DNA of 64,000 nt from Euglena gracilis (taxonomy: Eukaryota; Euglenida; Euglenophyceae; Euglenales): the NCBI GenBank assembly GCA_039621445.1, contig CP154954.1, forward strand, positions 59,506,847 to 59,570,846, read 5' to 3'. Below, piece after piece: positions 55,201 through 64,000 of the stretch. Within the stretch, counting starts at the first letter, position 1, and every line of letters begins with the position of its first letter. Below the pieces are notes generated by a model. That model was not told where the DNA came from and did not search any database. It was given only the letters and a program-made list of their open reading frames with translations. Made by a program: the position numbers and the translations under genes.

Positions 55201-55350
55201 AAAGCACAAAAGAAAAACGATAGAAAAATAACAAAATTGATGAAGCACGGGGCCTCCCTTGCCGGCAGTGGCCCGGCCCGGCCTGCATCCGTACTTTGGC
55301 CGGCTCGCGACCGCCATGGAGCTGTGGGTGCAGGCGTGGGTCAGGCACCT
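45850..55350 (+). CDS. GT75 / reversibly glycosylated polypeptide (UDP-arabinopyranose mutase family), at least eleven exons
   Basis: Exons (approximate where ambiguous): ~45850-46039, 47360-47459, 47547-47595, 48732-48903, 49260-49376, 49949-49992, 50918-51054, 52487-52612, 54307-54422, 54782-~54897, ~55286-55350+. They give, in order, [38 protein letters not shown], the metal-binding [87 protein letters not shown] and [15 protein letters not shown]. This is the plant RGP order throughout, with DDD and the conserved R-Y-D-D core intact. RGPs interconvert UDP-arabinopyranose and furanose or self-glycosylate near the Golgi. The first listed exon adds a non-RGP extension ([17 protein letters not shown]). 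Most introns are nonconventional. The C-terminal end is not fixed. Confidence 0.9.
46040..47359 (+). other. GT75 intron before the EIDIVV exon
   Basis: Near the 5' end CCAGGACCGG pairs with CCGGCCTG near the 3' end (CTG at -8 if the exon starts at 47360). Joining 46039 to 47360 keeps the frame (GED-EIDIVV), like plant KDELDIV. It contains element K6 and GGTTCTGTG(G/A)GG-type short repeats at 46235-46350. Confidence 0.6.
46518..46929. mobile_element. hAT-like miniature element K6, perfect 8-bp duplication
   Basis: Ends CAGGCTTTTGCTTAAG and CTTAAGCAAAAGCCTG are exact inverses (16 bp). Flanks TTCCCAAC at 46510-46517 and 46930-46937 are identical. Eight-base duplications and CAGNG-type ends are hallmarks of the hAT superfamily. 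412 bp, no ORF; GCGAAGCGCC and GGCCAAAAAATGCCCC phrases inside. It lies in an intron of the GT75 gene. Confidence 0.9.
47460..47546 (+). other. GT75 87-bp intron, transposon-like, 8-bp direct repeats
   Basis: GATGGGGA occurs at 47452-47459 and 47539-47546. The intron starts TCACAGGTTCACTTGAC (CAG at +4) and its 3' end before the repeat is GTCACTTAGTGAACCTAT, so AGGTTCACT is inverted at the ends. Removal joins VQDGD to PSRVLKV exactly as in plant RGPs. Confidence 0.85.
48176..48327 (+). repeat. 150-nt G run with rare interruptions, then T run
   Basis: Almost pure G for 150 nt, then G/T and nearly pure T to 48492. It lies in the GT75 intron between the ELY and NWND exons (47596-48731). The intron starts GGTCAGGGCTG (CAG at +4) and has GCAGCCG 13-7 nt before its 3' end. 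Strong potential for G-quadruplexes; also a place where assemblies fail. Confidence 0.95.
49178..49240 (+). repeat. CA / CG microsatellite just before a GT75 exon
   Basis: CA units with a central CGCGCGCGCG, ending 20 nt before the exon that starts at about 49260. Confidence 0.95.
49377..49948 (+). other. GT75 nonconventional intron, textbook ends
   Basis: Starts GCCCAGGGGAGC, ends CTCCCCTGCCGCC: CAGGGGAG at +4 pairs over 8 bp with CTCCCCTG ending at -6. Joining 49376 to 49949 gives [15 protein letters not shown], matching plant RGPs residue for residue at the junction. A CCTGCCTGCC-type repeat lies inside (49685-49740). Confidence 0.9.
50385..50862. mobile_element. hAT-like element K2, right end eroded
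   Basis: Left end CAGGGGTTTTCTTAAGCC; the right part shows CCCCGGGGTCCCTTGG where CCTTAAGAAAACCCCTG is expected. GTTGGGGG lies just left of the element and again just after the right end (about 50865), which may be its 8-bp duplication. Interior: CCAGCCAACACC and AGTAAAGTTCGGGCCAGCCC. In a GT75 intron (49993-50917) whose own ends are GGCCAGGG and CCCCTGAGGGCC. Confidence 0.6.
51055..52486 (+). other. GT75 intron with GTGTGTC repeats
   Basis: Ends GGCCGGGCC and GGCCTGTGGGC pair (CTG at -8). Joining 51054 to 52487 gives [12 protein letters not shown]. Inside, CACGGGTGTGTCAAGGACA and CACGGTGTGTCGTGGACAAG (51800-51930) are related units, and GCCAAGTGACCTGTGA (51389) recurs at 59900. Confidence 0.7.
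52613..54306 (+). other. GT75 nonconventional intron with C-rich and CCGCAATTT arrays
   Basis: Starts GGCCAGGCTGCC (CAG at +4), ends GGCAGGCTGTGGCC (CTG at -8). The junction gives [16 protein letters not shown]. It contains a C-rich palindromic zone (53385-53705, GGACGGGAAAACAGTGCACC twice) and the first CCGCAATTT array (53990-54245). Confidence 0.8.
53990..54262 (+). repeat. CCGCAATTT minisatellite, array 1
   Basis: Units of 9-20 nt of (T)TTTCCGCAATTTCCGCAA type with variants, closed by AAAGGCCTCCAATATCAGT. Confidence 0.95.
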
Positions 55351-55797
55351 TGCTGTCGGCGCTGCAGCCCTGCTCCAACTCGAACTGGAGCCCAGCCTTT
55401 TGGTTCCGCGAGGGGCGGGCTCCTTTTTAAGACCACGGCGGGGGAGGGGGGTTCCACCCACCCACCCACCCACCCACCCAGCCCACCCAGCCTGGTGCGG
55501 GCCCCCAGGGGGGGGAGAGGGGGGGCAGTACCCCCCCTAAAATCAGGACGTCTGAGGACATTTCCCAAAAAAGTTTTGGCGCTTTGCGCCGAAACCCATA
55601 CCCGGGGCTCTCAAGGCCCAACCCCGAAGGCAAGGGTTGGCATTTTGATTGGTGACGTGCATCTCCGCACACCCCATTTGACACCACTGTGGAAATAAAA
55701 AAGCTCGTTGATGGGGAGAGGGGGGCTGGAAAAAGGCTGCTGGCTGGAAGAAGGCTGCTGGCTGGAAAAGGCTGCTGGCTGGAAGCAGGGGGGGGAA

Positions 55798-55945
55798 ATT
55801 GATATCCACAATTTTTCCGCAATTTCCGCAATTTTCCGCAATTTCCGCAATTTTCCGCAATTTCCGCAATTTTCCGCAATTTTCCGCAATTTTTCCGCAA
55901 TTTCCGCAATTTTCCGCAATTTTTTTTTGCATTTTTTCCCGCAGA
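55798..55945 (+). repeat. CCGCAATTT minisatellite, array 2
   Basis: Opened by GGGGAAATTGATATCCACAA, then ten or more units. Preceded by four units of GGCTGCTGGCTGGAA(A/G) (55732-55788). Confidence 0.95.
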
Positions 55946-56235
55946 ATCTTTTCCCCACCACCGAAGATGGAAGATGAATTCAGGCCATTCTTCAAATGGA
56001 TCAACAGGTGTGCTATTGTGTTTTGTTTCCCCCCCCCCAGTTTACCAATTTTTCTCACAGGTGCACCACTGGTCACAGGGTTAGGGTTATCACAGGGTTG
56101 TGATTGGGTGCGTCCTACTTGTGCATAGAACTTCAAGCGTGTTGATTTGTGCTCGCCTGCATCGACGTGGGTGTTGCGGTGTTCTGAACCTCACAATTGA
56201 AAATTTTCTAAGTCCCCTCAAGCAGAAATGTGTAT

Positions 56236-56345
56236 ATTCCCGATATCAATTTTTCCGCAATTTTCCGCAATTTCCGCAATTTTTCCGCAATTTCCGCAAT
56301 TTTTCCGCAATTTTTCCACAATTTTTCCGAAGGCCTCCGATATCA
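56236..56345 (+). repeat. CCGCAATTT minisatellite, array 3
   Basis: Opened by CCCGATATCAATTTTTCCGC and closed by CCGAAGGCCTCCGATATCAA. With arrays 1 and 2 it shows that GATATCAAT marks the boundary, inverted at the two sides, so each array is probably the core of a small TIR element. Confidence 0.9.
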
Positions 56346-56399
56346 ATTATCCCCCCCCCTGCTGGAAGAAGGCTGTCTGGACCCCCAGGGGTGGGGTCA

Positions 56400-57180
56400 A
56401 ACTTTCCTAAGCAACGCTAGACAGCCAGTGAGACCTCACAGTTCCTGTGGTAAACTTTTAACGTGCACCTGCCTCAAGAAGCAAACTCTTTGGACTGTTT
56501 TGATACGGTGTCTCATTCAATCAGTCATGGGGGAGGAAGTGCCAATAGTGAGGAACAGCTTTCCAGCTGCCTGAAGGGCAACTGGACAGTAACAGATTTT
56601 ACGCTTTCGGGGGTCAAAAATGGGCCAAAAATGGGCAAAAATGGGTCAAAATGGGCGAAAATGGGTTGGAAAAAAGCTGTCCAGGACACTTTTGGGGTCA
56701 AACATTCAATTTTTCGCGTAATTGGCAGTTTTTTTTTTGGACATTTTTGCAATTTTATTTTGGGGGGGGGGCCCTGTTCGACCCCAGGTCGGCCTCAGCT
56801 TCAGCCCAGGACCCTATGGGGGGGATCAGCCAGCAGCCTTTTCCAGGCAGCCCAAATTTTCGGCCTGTGAACTGGACCCCCCCCCCCCACCCTCGGGGGA
56901 TCCTTGAGCAACGCCCTCCTGTCAGGTGGAGTTGTGGGATGAAAATAGGCCCGGGTGATAATGGGACCACCGTGGGCCTAAGCCCGCAATGAACACTTTC
57001 CAGAAGGGCCGACACTGTCTCCGAGAGTGGATGGGGGGCCCCCTAGCGGAGTGCCTCCCCGGACGAGGCACAGAAGGGGGCCCTCCCCCTCGCCCCCAGC
57101 CGCCGGTCGCGCCGCCGGGACCTGATCAGGGTCTCAGCGTCCGAGCGTTGGGTTTGAACAGGGGGAGGGGTGGGTCCTAC
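56400..57180. other. Stretch with K-type repeats, no clear gene
   Basis: AAAAATGGGCCAAAAATGGG repeats (56615-56665), K-type text, and right-end-like CCTTGAGCAACG (56902) and CCTAAGCAACG (56406). GC-rich frames at 57010-57160 are open but not convincing. Confidence 0.4.
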
Positions 57181-57249
57181 TGCACCCCCCCCCCCCCCCA
57201 GCACGGGAGGGGGTCTGGACCACCCCCCTCCCCCCTCCTCCCCACTCGC

Positions 57250-57330
57250 CTAATCCCCTGGACCTGGCGGCCCTCACCGTCTGGCGGGAGACCAGGGCGC
57301 CGATCGCGGCGTGGGTGGAGTACTACCCCC
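57250..57330 (+). CDS. Possible exon, unrecognised
   Basis: The frame reads LAALTVWRETRAPIAAWVEYY, amphipathic and GC-rich like the proven exons of this window. It ends where CCCCGAGGG starts. CCCCTG lies just upstream (57256), compatible with a nonconventional acceptor. No family is recognised; it may belong to the gene seen further right or be an unlinked fragment. Confidence 0.3.
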
Positions 57331-57439
57331 GAGGGCCGGCTGGGGTCGGGCCCATCCCGCAACCGGGCGTTTTCTCTCCCAGGCTCGGCCTCAAACCAGG
57401 CCTGCAATTTTTTGCCCAAATGGACCCCCACTTCATAGG

Positions 57440-58052
57440 TTTGGTGTCATATGAACGTTCCATTCAGCAGACGCACATTTCGGTCAGTGTTCCGGATAGA
57501 TTTTTCATATGCCATAAAGCCAAAGTGCCAAATATAAAAAAAGCAGGAGAAACCTTGACGGAAAGTTGTATCATAAATGAGCACTGTTCTCCAAATGCAG
57601 CATATGCCATCCCCATGTGGGGTCAGCAACTTTGGTGTCAAAACTCGTGCTTGGGCATTTTTCCTTTGCCGGTGTGTGCATTTGCGTAAATCGACATTTT
57701 TCATTGAAAGTCCTGAACACCGAGACCGACTTCTGGGAGAATTAAAATAACCCGCGACACCTGTTCTATTTAATGGAGGTTTTGAACTGTTTATCCTAAC
57801 GAGTTGCATGATATCGCGGGTGTCAAGCAGGTAGGTTGCACACTAGCGGATAACATGTTGAGGGGAAAGGTTCAATCAGGGAAGATAGTGATGGGGAGAG
57901 AAGTTTCCAATCATGGAAGATAGTGATGGGGAGAGAAGTTTCCTTTCAGGGCTGGGGTTTATCAAATGATCAGGAGATCAATTGTTTGTCGTCCAATTTC
58001 CATTTTTGCCACAATTTCTTGACTAACAATACTCAACCCTGATCCCTGGGAT
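57440..58052. other. AT-rich stretch, no gene seen
   Basis: Includes a direct pair GGAAGATAGTGATGGGGAGA followed by GAAGTTTCC (57878-57945). No coding support. Confidence 0.4.
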
Positions 58053-58060
58053 ATTGGCTC

Positions 58061-58358
58061 CAGGGTTTTTTTTAGTCGTGGACCCCCGGGGGGGGGGGTG
58101 GGGGATAGGGTGGGTGGGTCCGGCCGAGCCCCCCCCCCAGGGGGGGGTCCCCCCGGAGGGGGGGGTCCCCCCGGAGGGGGGTGGGATATACTTTTCGGCG
58201 CCACAGGCGCCGAAAAAATGCTATTTTTAGCACTTTTCGCAATTTTTGGCCATTTTTTTGTGGGTCCCCCGGGACCCCCCCCCCCCCCCCGGGGGGCCCC
58301 CCCCCCGGGGGGGGGGTGGGGGGGCCCCCCCCCCCCCCCGGTCTTAAAAAAACCCCTG
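58061..58358. mobile_element. hAT-like miniature element K5, perfect 8-bp duplication
   Basis: Ends CAGGGTTTTTTTTAG and CTTAAAAAAACCCCTG; flanks ATTGGCTC at 58053-58060 and 58359-58366, identical. 298 bp, mostly G/C runs and palindromes such as GGTCCCCCCGGAGGGGGGG, plus GGCGCCACAGGCGCC. No ORF. Confidence 0.9.
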
Positions 58359-58581
58359 ATTGGCTCCCAGCGTCCAATGTGCGACGAAGAACGGTGGCTT
58401 TTAAATGTACTTTCAAATTACCTCCATGTACGGAGGACTCGTTTTCCTGAACAGCCCATGTGTGCAATTGCGCACTCCGACGATTGTGGATGAAGAACTT
58501 TTGTAACTATTGTGTGGTGAAGAAATTTCGATTCACTCCGTGCGTTCAAGTTTGAACGTCTTTTCTCCAAACCTGCACTTC

Positions 58582-58740
58582 CAGGCTCCTTTTTAAGACC
58601 CTGGGGGGATCCCCCCCCTCCCAGCCGAGGGGGACCGTCTGAAGGCACTTCCCAAAAAAATTGCTTCGTGGTGAAACTACCTCCGGGGTGTATGAAACCC
58701 ATTACCCCCTGGCCGCCCCCGGGTTAAAAAAAAAGAAGAA
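58582..58740. mobile_element. K-type element end, degenerate
   Basis: CAGGCTCCTTTTTAAGACC with a G/C-run interior; a weak right end GGGTTAAAAAAAAAG at 58722. A similar left end (GGGCTCCTTTTTAAGACCAC) lies at 55417, inside the last visible part of the GT75 gene. No duplication found. Confidence 0.4.
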
Positions 58741-59049
58741 GCATACACACTGCCGATCGTTTTTTGGCCATTGGTTTAAGTTGCGAGGGAGGAATTGATG
58801 ATGTGGCAATGGACAACAGAAATTCTTTTGAAGCCTTCAAGCATTGATCGGACCCATATTGCCACAGGTTGTTACTCCCTGGGCCTGGGGGGGGGGTCTT
58901 GTGGGGGGAAGGGCGAGCCTTCGTCAGTGTGGCACCACCTCGCCGGGCACCTTTGGCGCCTCGCTCGGTTCCCCCATTGGTATTAACTCCGCTTGGGGGG
59001 CTATTTGGATTCGCTGGCAAAACCCCCAAGTAATAAGTCATCTATGACA

Positions 59050-59225
59050 ATTTTTGAAAAGGTTTGGCCGTGGTAGAGGGAGCAGCTCTGGGCGAGGTAT
59101 TCCCCAGTTGGGCTGGTTCAGGCAGCAGCACAACACCAGAACCTGCATGGCGGTGCTCATGGGGCACCCATTCTCCCTCCACCTCAACCAAACCTTTGTC
59201 CGACAGTCTTCCACCATGCGGTAAC
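59050..59225 (+). CDS. Possible exon, unrecognised
   Basis: A plus-strand frame reads LGWFRQQHNTRTCMAVLMGH and then FSLHLNQTFVRQSSTMR before a stop. Protein-like composition, no GT or AG assigned. The minus strand is also open here, so the strand is not certain. Confidence 0.3.
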
Positions 59226-59319
59226 TCACTGGGTGCATCATAAGAAAATATCTGGTTACTATGTGAGGTGGTGGATGTGGGAGGTGGCGGCGCGGCTGGC
59301 TGCGGTCAGATGAGGTCGT

Positions 59320-59540
59320 TGGGTTGATGGGGTGGGTGGATGGGTGCCGACCAAGCATGTACCACCCCTATGCCAACCGACCCCCATATTTCTACCCCCC
59401 CCCCCCCCCTACCCTATGTCGACCCCCCCCCATGTCGAAACCCCGGGACCCCCCCCCCCCCCCCCATGCATGTACCAACCCTATGTCCAACACCCCCCCC
59501 CCTATTCGACGCCACGCCCCACCCCGTCACAGTGAAAAAA
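59320..59540 (+). repeat. CCCCATGT / CATGTACCAACCC C-rich repeats
   Basis: CATGTACCA(C/A)CCCTATG(C/T)C recurs at 59356 and 59468 among C runs. Long proline ORFs here are artefacts. Confidence 0.6.
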
Positions 59541-59900
59541 TTTTGTGCTCACAATCAGCCAAAAATTGACCAAATGCCATTTTGGTACTTTTGGGGAAAA
59601 AAACCTTGTCAAAATTGTCCAATATTTTCGGCGCAACTTGCCAGCAGCAAGAATTTGACCTTTTGGGGGGGGGTGGCGACCCGGGTGCCCACCAATTTTT
59701 TGACCCCTTGTCCAACGACTACCCCCTCTGGTCGGAGGACAGAGGTTACCAGTCGTTGGACATAGGGGGGGGTATGACATCCAGAGCCGTCCACAGGCGC
59801 CCACTGAACTATTTCGACCACAGGAGGTTCCATCCACAGTTGTCCACACGTCCATGTCCGTCCACAAAATTTGAAGGGGGGGTGCTGGGTTTAGTGCCAA

Positions 59901-60326
59901 GTGACCTGTGATTTGCTCGTGGCAAGTGGCCACTGGGACCATTCATTGCTCCGTGAATGCAGGGCATCTTATCTGCAGATACAACGCTGGCATATTTGTT
60001 ATCTCTCATTTCAGAGCCTTTCCTTCGGTATTGTCTCCTGTCAAAGTCACATTCTTGTGCTCAGACCCTTGATGAATGGGCCTGGGCTCTCAACGAACAA
60101 TGAGAAGAAGTACTGCACATTTTGTGCCACCAATGTGTGCAAACCCCAAGACGATCAAATATCTCAAATGATGTGCTATGTTCATCACAAAGACGGCTGT
60201 GGACAGCTGTGGCCGTCCACAGGTGGTCACAATCGTCCAGGCGTCCCCCTGGACCTGCAGCCAAAATTGAGGGAGCTACTATTTGGCAATTGCAGAAAAA
60301 TTGTGCAACAATTGCTTGGAGTTTAA
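59901..60326 (+). CDS. Unrecognised ORF with clustered Cys/His
   Basis: Open for 141 codons, stopping at 60326. The middle has KYCTFCATNVCKPQDDQISQ followed by MMCYVHHKDGCGQLW: C-x2-C, C, C, H-H, C spacing that could bind zinc but matches no family I know. CTGTGGACAGCTGTGGCCG (60192) is part of a short repeat also seen at 51355 and 59825, so some of the frame is repeat-derived. It could be one exon plus read-through. Confidence 0.35.
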   Translation: MTCDLLVASGHWDHSLLRECRASYLQIQRWHICYLSFQSLSFGIVSCQSHILVLRPLMNGPGLSTNNEKKYCTFCATNVCKPQDDQISQMMCYVHHKDGCGQLWPSTGGHNRPGVPLDLQPKLRELLFGNCRKIVQQLLGV

Positions 60327-60400
60327 GAAATAGGTCAGAAATGACGAAAAATAGGTTTTTTGCCCATCGCCCCTTTCTGAACTGGATGGGTGGGTCCGAC

Positions 60401-60766
60401 CAGGTTTTTCTAAGCTGGAGGAGACCCTACAGCTTTGTGCCGTGGGGTCCCTGAAGTAAAGTTTGGGCCAACCTGCCAATGCCAGGCTGGATCGAAAGAA
60501 TTTTTGGAGCCTTTTTTTGAAAAGGCATTAAAAATGGCCAAAAATGGCATTTTTGAGTGGGTTTTGGGTTTTCCAACTTTTCGCTAAAAAAGCCAACCTG
60601 GATCTGGAGCATTTTTTGGCCGGGTCCAGCTGCCAGCTGGCCAGGCCCCTCCCTGGACGCCCCACCCCTAAGGGGAGCTGAAAAAAGCCAGCACCTTTTT
60701 TCAGCCAACTCCTTTTTCCATCCGGCCCGCAGGAACCCCCTCCCCCCGGGGTCCTTAAGAAAACCC
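60401..60766. mobile_element. hAT-like element K1
   Basis: Left end CAGGTTTTTCTAAGC, right end GTCCTTAAGAAAACCC. Interior AGTAAAGTTTGGGCCAACC, TGCCAGGCTGGATCGAAAG and AGCCAGCACC as in K2 and 25.5 kb. The 8-bp flanks no longer match. Confidence 0.65.
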
Positions 60767-61017
60767 TTCGGGTGGAGGTGGGCCTTGAAAAGAAGCCACC
60801 TTTTGGCCGTCAAAAGCACACAAAAGAAAGGTGTCTTGTGATTATGTTGGACTTCTTTTTTTTGTTGAGGGAAATGGAAAAGTTGAAAAAAAACTTAAAT
60901 AAATAAAATCAAAATCAAAAAGGGGGATTCCGAAATGCTTCCCCTCATTTGGATCCCCCAGCCCTCCCCAGAAGGTGGGTGGGTGGGTGAGTGACCATGT
61001 CTTTCTTTGGTTCCCTG

Positions 61018-62269
<1,252 letters not shown>

Positions 62270-63170
62270 GAGTGCAATGCGCGTTTCAAACCCGTTTTTT
62301 TTAATATACTTTTTTCGTTGAAAATCTGCCCACTGCTACCCCAAAAAAGAAAAAAGGCCCCCATTCTTTTTGACGAACAGTACAAATATCATCGCAACCC
62401 CCCTCCTTTGGGAGATCATTTTCTAATGACCACGCGCTCAGTCACCTTTTTGAAAATCAGTCACCAACTTCCAACCCTCCCCTGGGCGGGGGGGGGGGGT
62501 TGGTCACTCTGGCCACAATGCATTTTGGCTGATTTGTCAAATATCTCCCGCACCAGGTGAATCATTTTCTGCCAATTCCAGCCGACCGACCCCATCCGAA
62601 TTGGTTGGGAAAACCAGTTAATCACCAGCAAGGGGGGGGGGCACCTTCAGCAACCCCATACGGTTTGTCGTCATGTGTTGCCCAAAGGTGGGACCAGACG
62701 AGCCGCCTGAGTATGAACCCCCCCCCCCCCGTTGCCTGGGCTGGGGTTTTGATTGGCACGTTTTGGCTTTAAAACTTTGGCTCGTGTGGCAGAGCTGGCT
62801 GGGGTGCTGTGTGCGGCAGGGCCGACCTGGTGTGCACACATTATCACCACAGGCCACGGGCTGGCAGAGGCTTTAGGGCATAGGGTTGGTTTTGAGGGGT
62901 ATAAAAACTTTTTTTGGCCCACAGTAGCACGTCATTTTGCAGGATCTCAAACCCACAAAAATATTCTTTGCAACATTTGTAAATTTGAATTTTTCGACAG
63001 CTTCCAAATGTTTCTGTGGTGTCAAATCCCAGAAAATCAGAATTTTCTGCATTTTCATAGAAGAATTTAAGACGTTCATAATTTTTTTGTTTTTTTTGGG
63101 GGGATTTCTTGCACCACCTCCAGCGGTGGTGCAAGGGGATCTTAAATCTGGTTGTGCGAACGCCTTTTTT
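62270..63170. other. Stretch without a clear gene
   Basis: Probably intronic to the gene of 61.0-62.3 kb. At 62770-62880 the plus strand is open with a mildly coding look (LARVAELAGVLCAAGPTWC). Confidence 0.35.
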
Positions 63171-63194
63171 TGTTCGGTTGGCCCAGGGGGTCTT

Positions 63195-63405
63195 TTGGAC
63201 AAACCCTGCTGCCGCCCCCGTCAGTCTCCGGCCGCACCTGTGCGCCATCGCCCAGCAGCCCAATGCCACGCCAGCGGAGCCCGGGGCGGGCGGCGTGCCA
63301 TGGGGCCACGCGGTGCAGGTGCAGCAGCGGAAGTGGCGCCGCGGCACGAAGCAGGTGCTGTTCAGGCGGCCCGCGGAGGGAGCCGGGGTGTGCCACACGT
63401 GTCAA
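63195..63405 (+). CDS. Probable exon, unrecognised
   Basis: GC-rich block standing out from its surroundings; the frame reads VSLRPHLCAIAQQPNATPAE, then GHAVQVQQRKWRRGTKQVLF and RRPAEGAGVCHT. It begins near CCCTGCTGCCGCC (a CTG acceptor-like context, as in the GT75 gene). No family named. It may continue the 61-62 kb gene. Confidence 0.5.
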
Positions 63406-63666
63406 CGTCCTGGTGCACTGCCCCCCCCCCCCCCACCCTCCAGTACCATCCCTCCCCAGTGCGTCGCCAGCTGAAAAGTCAGCAGACTCCTCCCTGGTTG
63501 CTCGTTGCCCACACGTTCTTAACTGCCCCAGAAAGAGCGGAACAGGCATCTCCGAAGTATTATGCACCCACCCCACCCTGGTGGAGGGGAAACCTCACCC
63601 CTTCTGGCAGCGCCGTTTTTGCCAACCTTTCTTCTGTGTGTTCCTTGCCCTGGGGCTTTTTTGTAA

Positions 63667-63876
63667 GTGCCAAAAGAGCTCAACTCTGATGCTTTTTGCT
63701 CCTGTTCCTCATCAATTGGTTTACAAATGGTCTGGAACAATGGTTATATTGCGGGAAGGGGTGATAATCTGGGATGGGGTGACAACTGGGGAAATGCCTT
63801 TGGCAATTTCATCTGCATTTTAAAACAGACGAACGCCTACACCTTTCTGTATCCACAATTCGCCGCCTTTCTATGA
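63667..63876 (+). CDS. Possible terminal exon, unrecognised
   Basis: The frame reads SIGLQMVWNNGYIAGRGDN and ends TNAYTFLYPQFAAFL with a TGA at 63876. Repeated G-D-N and W residues in LGWGDNWGNAFG. Composition is protein-like; acceptor not settled. It could end the gene seen from 61 kb. Confidence 0.35.
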   Translation: MPKELNSDAFCSCSSSIGLQMVWNNGYIAGRGDNLGWGDNWGNAFGNFICILKQTNAYTFLYPQFAAFL

Positions 63877-64000
63877 CCGCACAAAATTGCGATCTTTTTT
63901 CTTCGGACTTGGTGAAATATTAGTGTTTTAAATGGTGGAATGGGAGGAACTTAGGAGGCCTAACTCGCACTTAAGGTTTTCATTTTTAGCTTGCGCTTTC

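Overview
The window looks like nuclear DNA of a photosynthetic euglenid, close to Euglena. Four things point there. (1) A chlorophyll synthase gene is split by a mix of GT-AG introns and introns with no GT-AG, and the latter have the euglenid nonconventional signature: CAG a few bases inside the 5' end pairing with CTG about 8 bases before the 3' end. (2) A second gene, a GT75 / reversibly glycosylated polypeptide homologue, has the same mix. (3) A broken EF-1alpha fragment at the left edge resembles euglenid EF-1alpha. (4) Interstitial TTAGGG blocks and a pyrimidine-AG site just before an ATG (a possible spliced-leader acceptor) fit too. Species is inferred, not proven.

Layout. 0-0.3 kb: EF-1alpha pseudogene. 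0.3-26 kb: a dense field of non-autonomous terminal-inverted-repeat (TIR) and foldback elements, several nested. Named here: A and B (foldback ends, internal motif spaced about 146 or 291 bp), C, D (CCGTCCGT-rich), E (GGAGGCTAGGC ends, 3-bp target duplications), F, G, H, J, L, M and Q. Q carries an intact three-exon gene for a 318-residue PHD-finger protein. A second PHD gene lies convergent to it on the minus strand and is broken by an E element. A tRNA-Pro-like gene and tRNA-derived SINE copies sit at 9.3-11.1 kb. 26.9-37.3 kb: chlorophyll synthase (CHLG), plus strand, nine visible exons, last exon complete with stop; introns hold large CA and CATC arrays and telomere-like repeats. 37.3-42.5 kb: mostly repeats, including a 570-bp unit that is an inverted copy of 1.2-1.76 kb. 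42.6-55.4 kb: GT75 gene, at least eleven exons, probably with a membrane-anchor first exon; introns hold hAT-like miniature elements with perfect 8-bp target duplications. 57-63.9 kb: parts of at least one further plus-strand gene that I cannot name, including two exons joined across a 0.9-kb intron made almost wholly of CA-type repeats.

How it fits together. CHLG attaches the phytyl tail to chlorophyllide in the plastid; the GT75 protein would act on nucleotide sugars or glycan. They share no pathway, so this is not an operon-like arrangement. The common theme is how genes live with mobile DNA: elements with 8-bp duplications sit in introns, and two introns themselves have inverted ends and 8-bp direct repeats at the splice junctions, as if introns here arise by insertion of such elements.
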